Shown here: piece after piece, positions 6,724-6,987 of the stretch | How positions within the stretch are numbered: position 1 is the stretch's first letter | Layout of the letters: every line of letters starts with the position of its first letter | Assembly: GCA_002423905.1 (NCBI GenBank) | Contig: DIVC01000097.1 | Location: forward strand, 773 to 7,759 | Direction: 5' to 3' | DNA length: 6,987 nucleotides | DNA from: Idiomarina sp. UBA6142 | GTDB taxonomy: Bacteria > Pseudomonadota > Gammaproteobacteria > Enterobacterales > Alteromonadaceae | Translations under genes and position numbers: made by a program | Notes under the pieces: model-generated | Seen by the model: the letters and a program-made list of their open reading frames with translations, nothing else | Told to the model about the DNA's origin: nothing | Databases searched by the model: none

Positions 6724-6987
6724 CTTTAAACCTATTAGCGCTCGACACGTCAACAGAACATTGCTCAGTGGCTTTGCAGGCCAATGGTCAGATTTACCTT
6801 CGCGCCGCGGTAACGCCACGTGAACATTCGCAAAAAATTCTCGGCTTCGTCAATGAGGTGCTCGAACAAGCAGGGATGAGTCTGCAGCAGCTTGATGGTT
6901 TAGTGAGTGGTATTGGCCCTGGCAGCTTCACTGGTGTGCGGATTGGCGTGTCGGTTGCGCAAGGCCTAGCGTTTAGTCGCAATTTAC
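6720..6987 (+). CDS. tsaB: tRNA threonylcarbamoyladenosine synthesis protein TsaB, N-terminal part (cut by window edge)
   Basis: The first 89 residues are visible; the gene continues past the right edge. TsaB (YeaZ) is the scaffold partner of TsaD and TsaE, which place threonylcarbamoyl on A37 of ANN-decoding tRNAs in the cytoplasm. It has the ASKHA fold: the phosphate-1-type strand LLALDTSTEHCSVAL (5-19) and the highly conserved GIGPGSFTGVRIG (64-76), with REHSQ at 34-38 before the TsaD-contact helices. The ATG overlaps the yoaA stop as ATGA, and no clear ribosome-binding site precedes it, so translation is probably coupled. E. coli also has yoaA directly before tsaB, which supports both assignments. 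Confidence 0.95.
   Translation, partial: MTLNLLALDTSTEHCSVALQANGQIYLRAAVTPREHSQKILGFVNEVLEQAGMSLQQLDGLVSGIGPGSFTGVRIGVSVAQGLAFSRNL

Noticed and set aside
6794..6982. 62-codon minus-strand ORF opposite tsaB
   Set aside because: tsaB is firmly identified by its conserved motifs; the minus frame is a shadow.

Overview
The window reads as ordinary chromosomal sequence from a gammaproteobacterium. The evidence is the gene order hisL-G-D-C-B, a HisB that starts with a histidinol-phosphatase domain as in the bifunctional enterobacterial-type enzyme, a long-form HisG, and a yoaA-tsaB pair arranged as in Escherichia coli. From remembered sequences, the proteins are clearly related to E. coli but too diverged for a close relative. 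A marine Alteromonadales or Idiomarinaceae-like organism is a reasonable guess, but this is inference. No insertion sequence, phage gene, tRNA, CRISPR array or sign of recent transfer was seen.

Minus strand, about 4043 down to 1: the first half of a histidine biosynthesis operon. A sigma70-type promoter (4015-4043) drives a leader that encodes a 16-residue peptide with six consecutive histidines (hisL, 3921-3971). The leader then runs through a set of alternative RNA pairings into an intrinsic terminator (3833-3867). Behind it come hisG, hisD, hisC and hisB. hisG and hisD are 3 bases apart, and the later junctions are 4-base ATGA overlaps, so the genes look transcriptionally and probably translationally coupled. 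HisG commits PRPP and ATP to the pathway, HisC and the HisB phosphatase domain make histidinol, and HisD oxidises histidinol to histidine. hisB is cut by the window edge, so its dehydratase half and the later genes (hisHAFI expected) lie outside.

Plus strand, about 4080 to the end: a divergent cluster. A short protein with a predicted signal peptide and no family I recognise (4237-4797) is followed after 3 bases by yoaA (iron-sulfur, XPD/DinG-like DNA helicase). yoaA overlaps tsaB (tRNA t6A synthesis) by 4 bases, and tsaB is cut by the right edge. The region between the divergent units (3972-4236) holds both promoters and the untranslated leader of the plus-strand unit.

The best biology here is the his attenuator, where every segment of the classical six-arm switch can be traced in the bases. 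The least explained item is the exported protein at the head of the yoaA-tsaB unit. I see no evidence of a previously undescribed multi-gene system.
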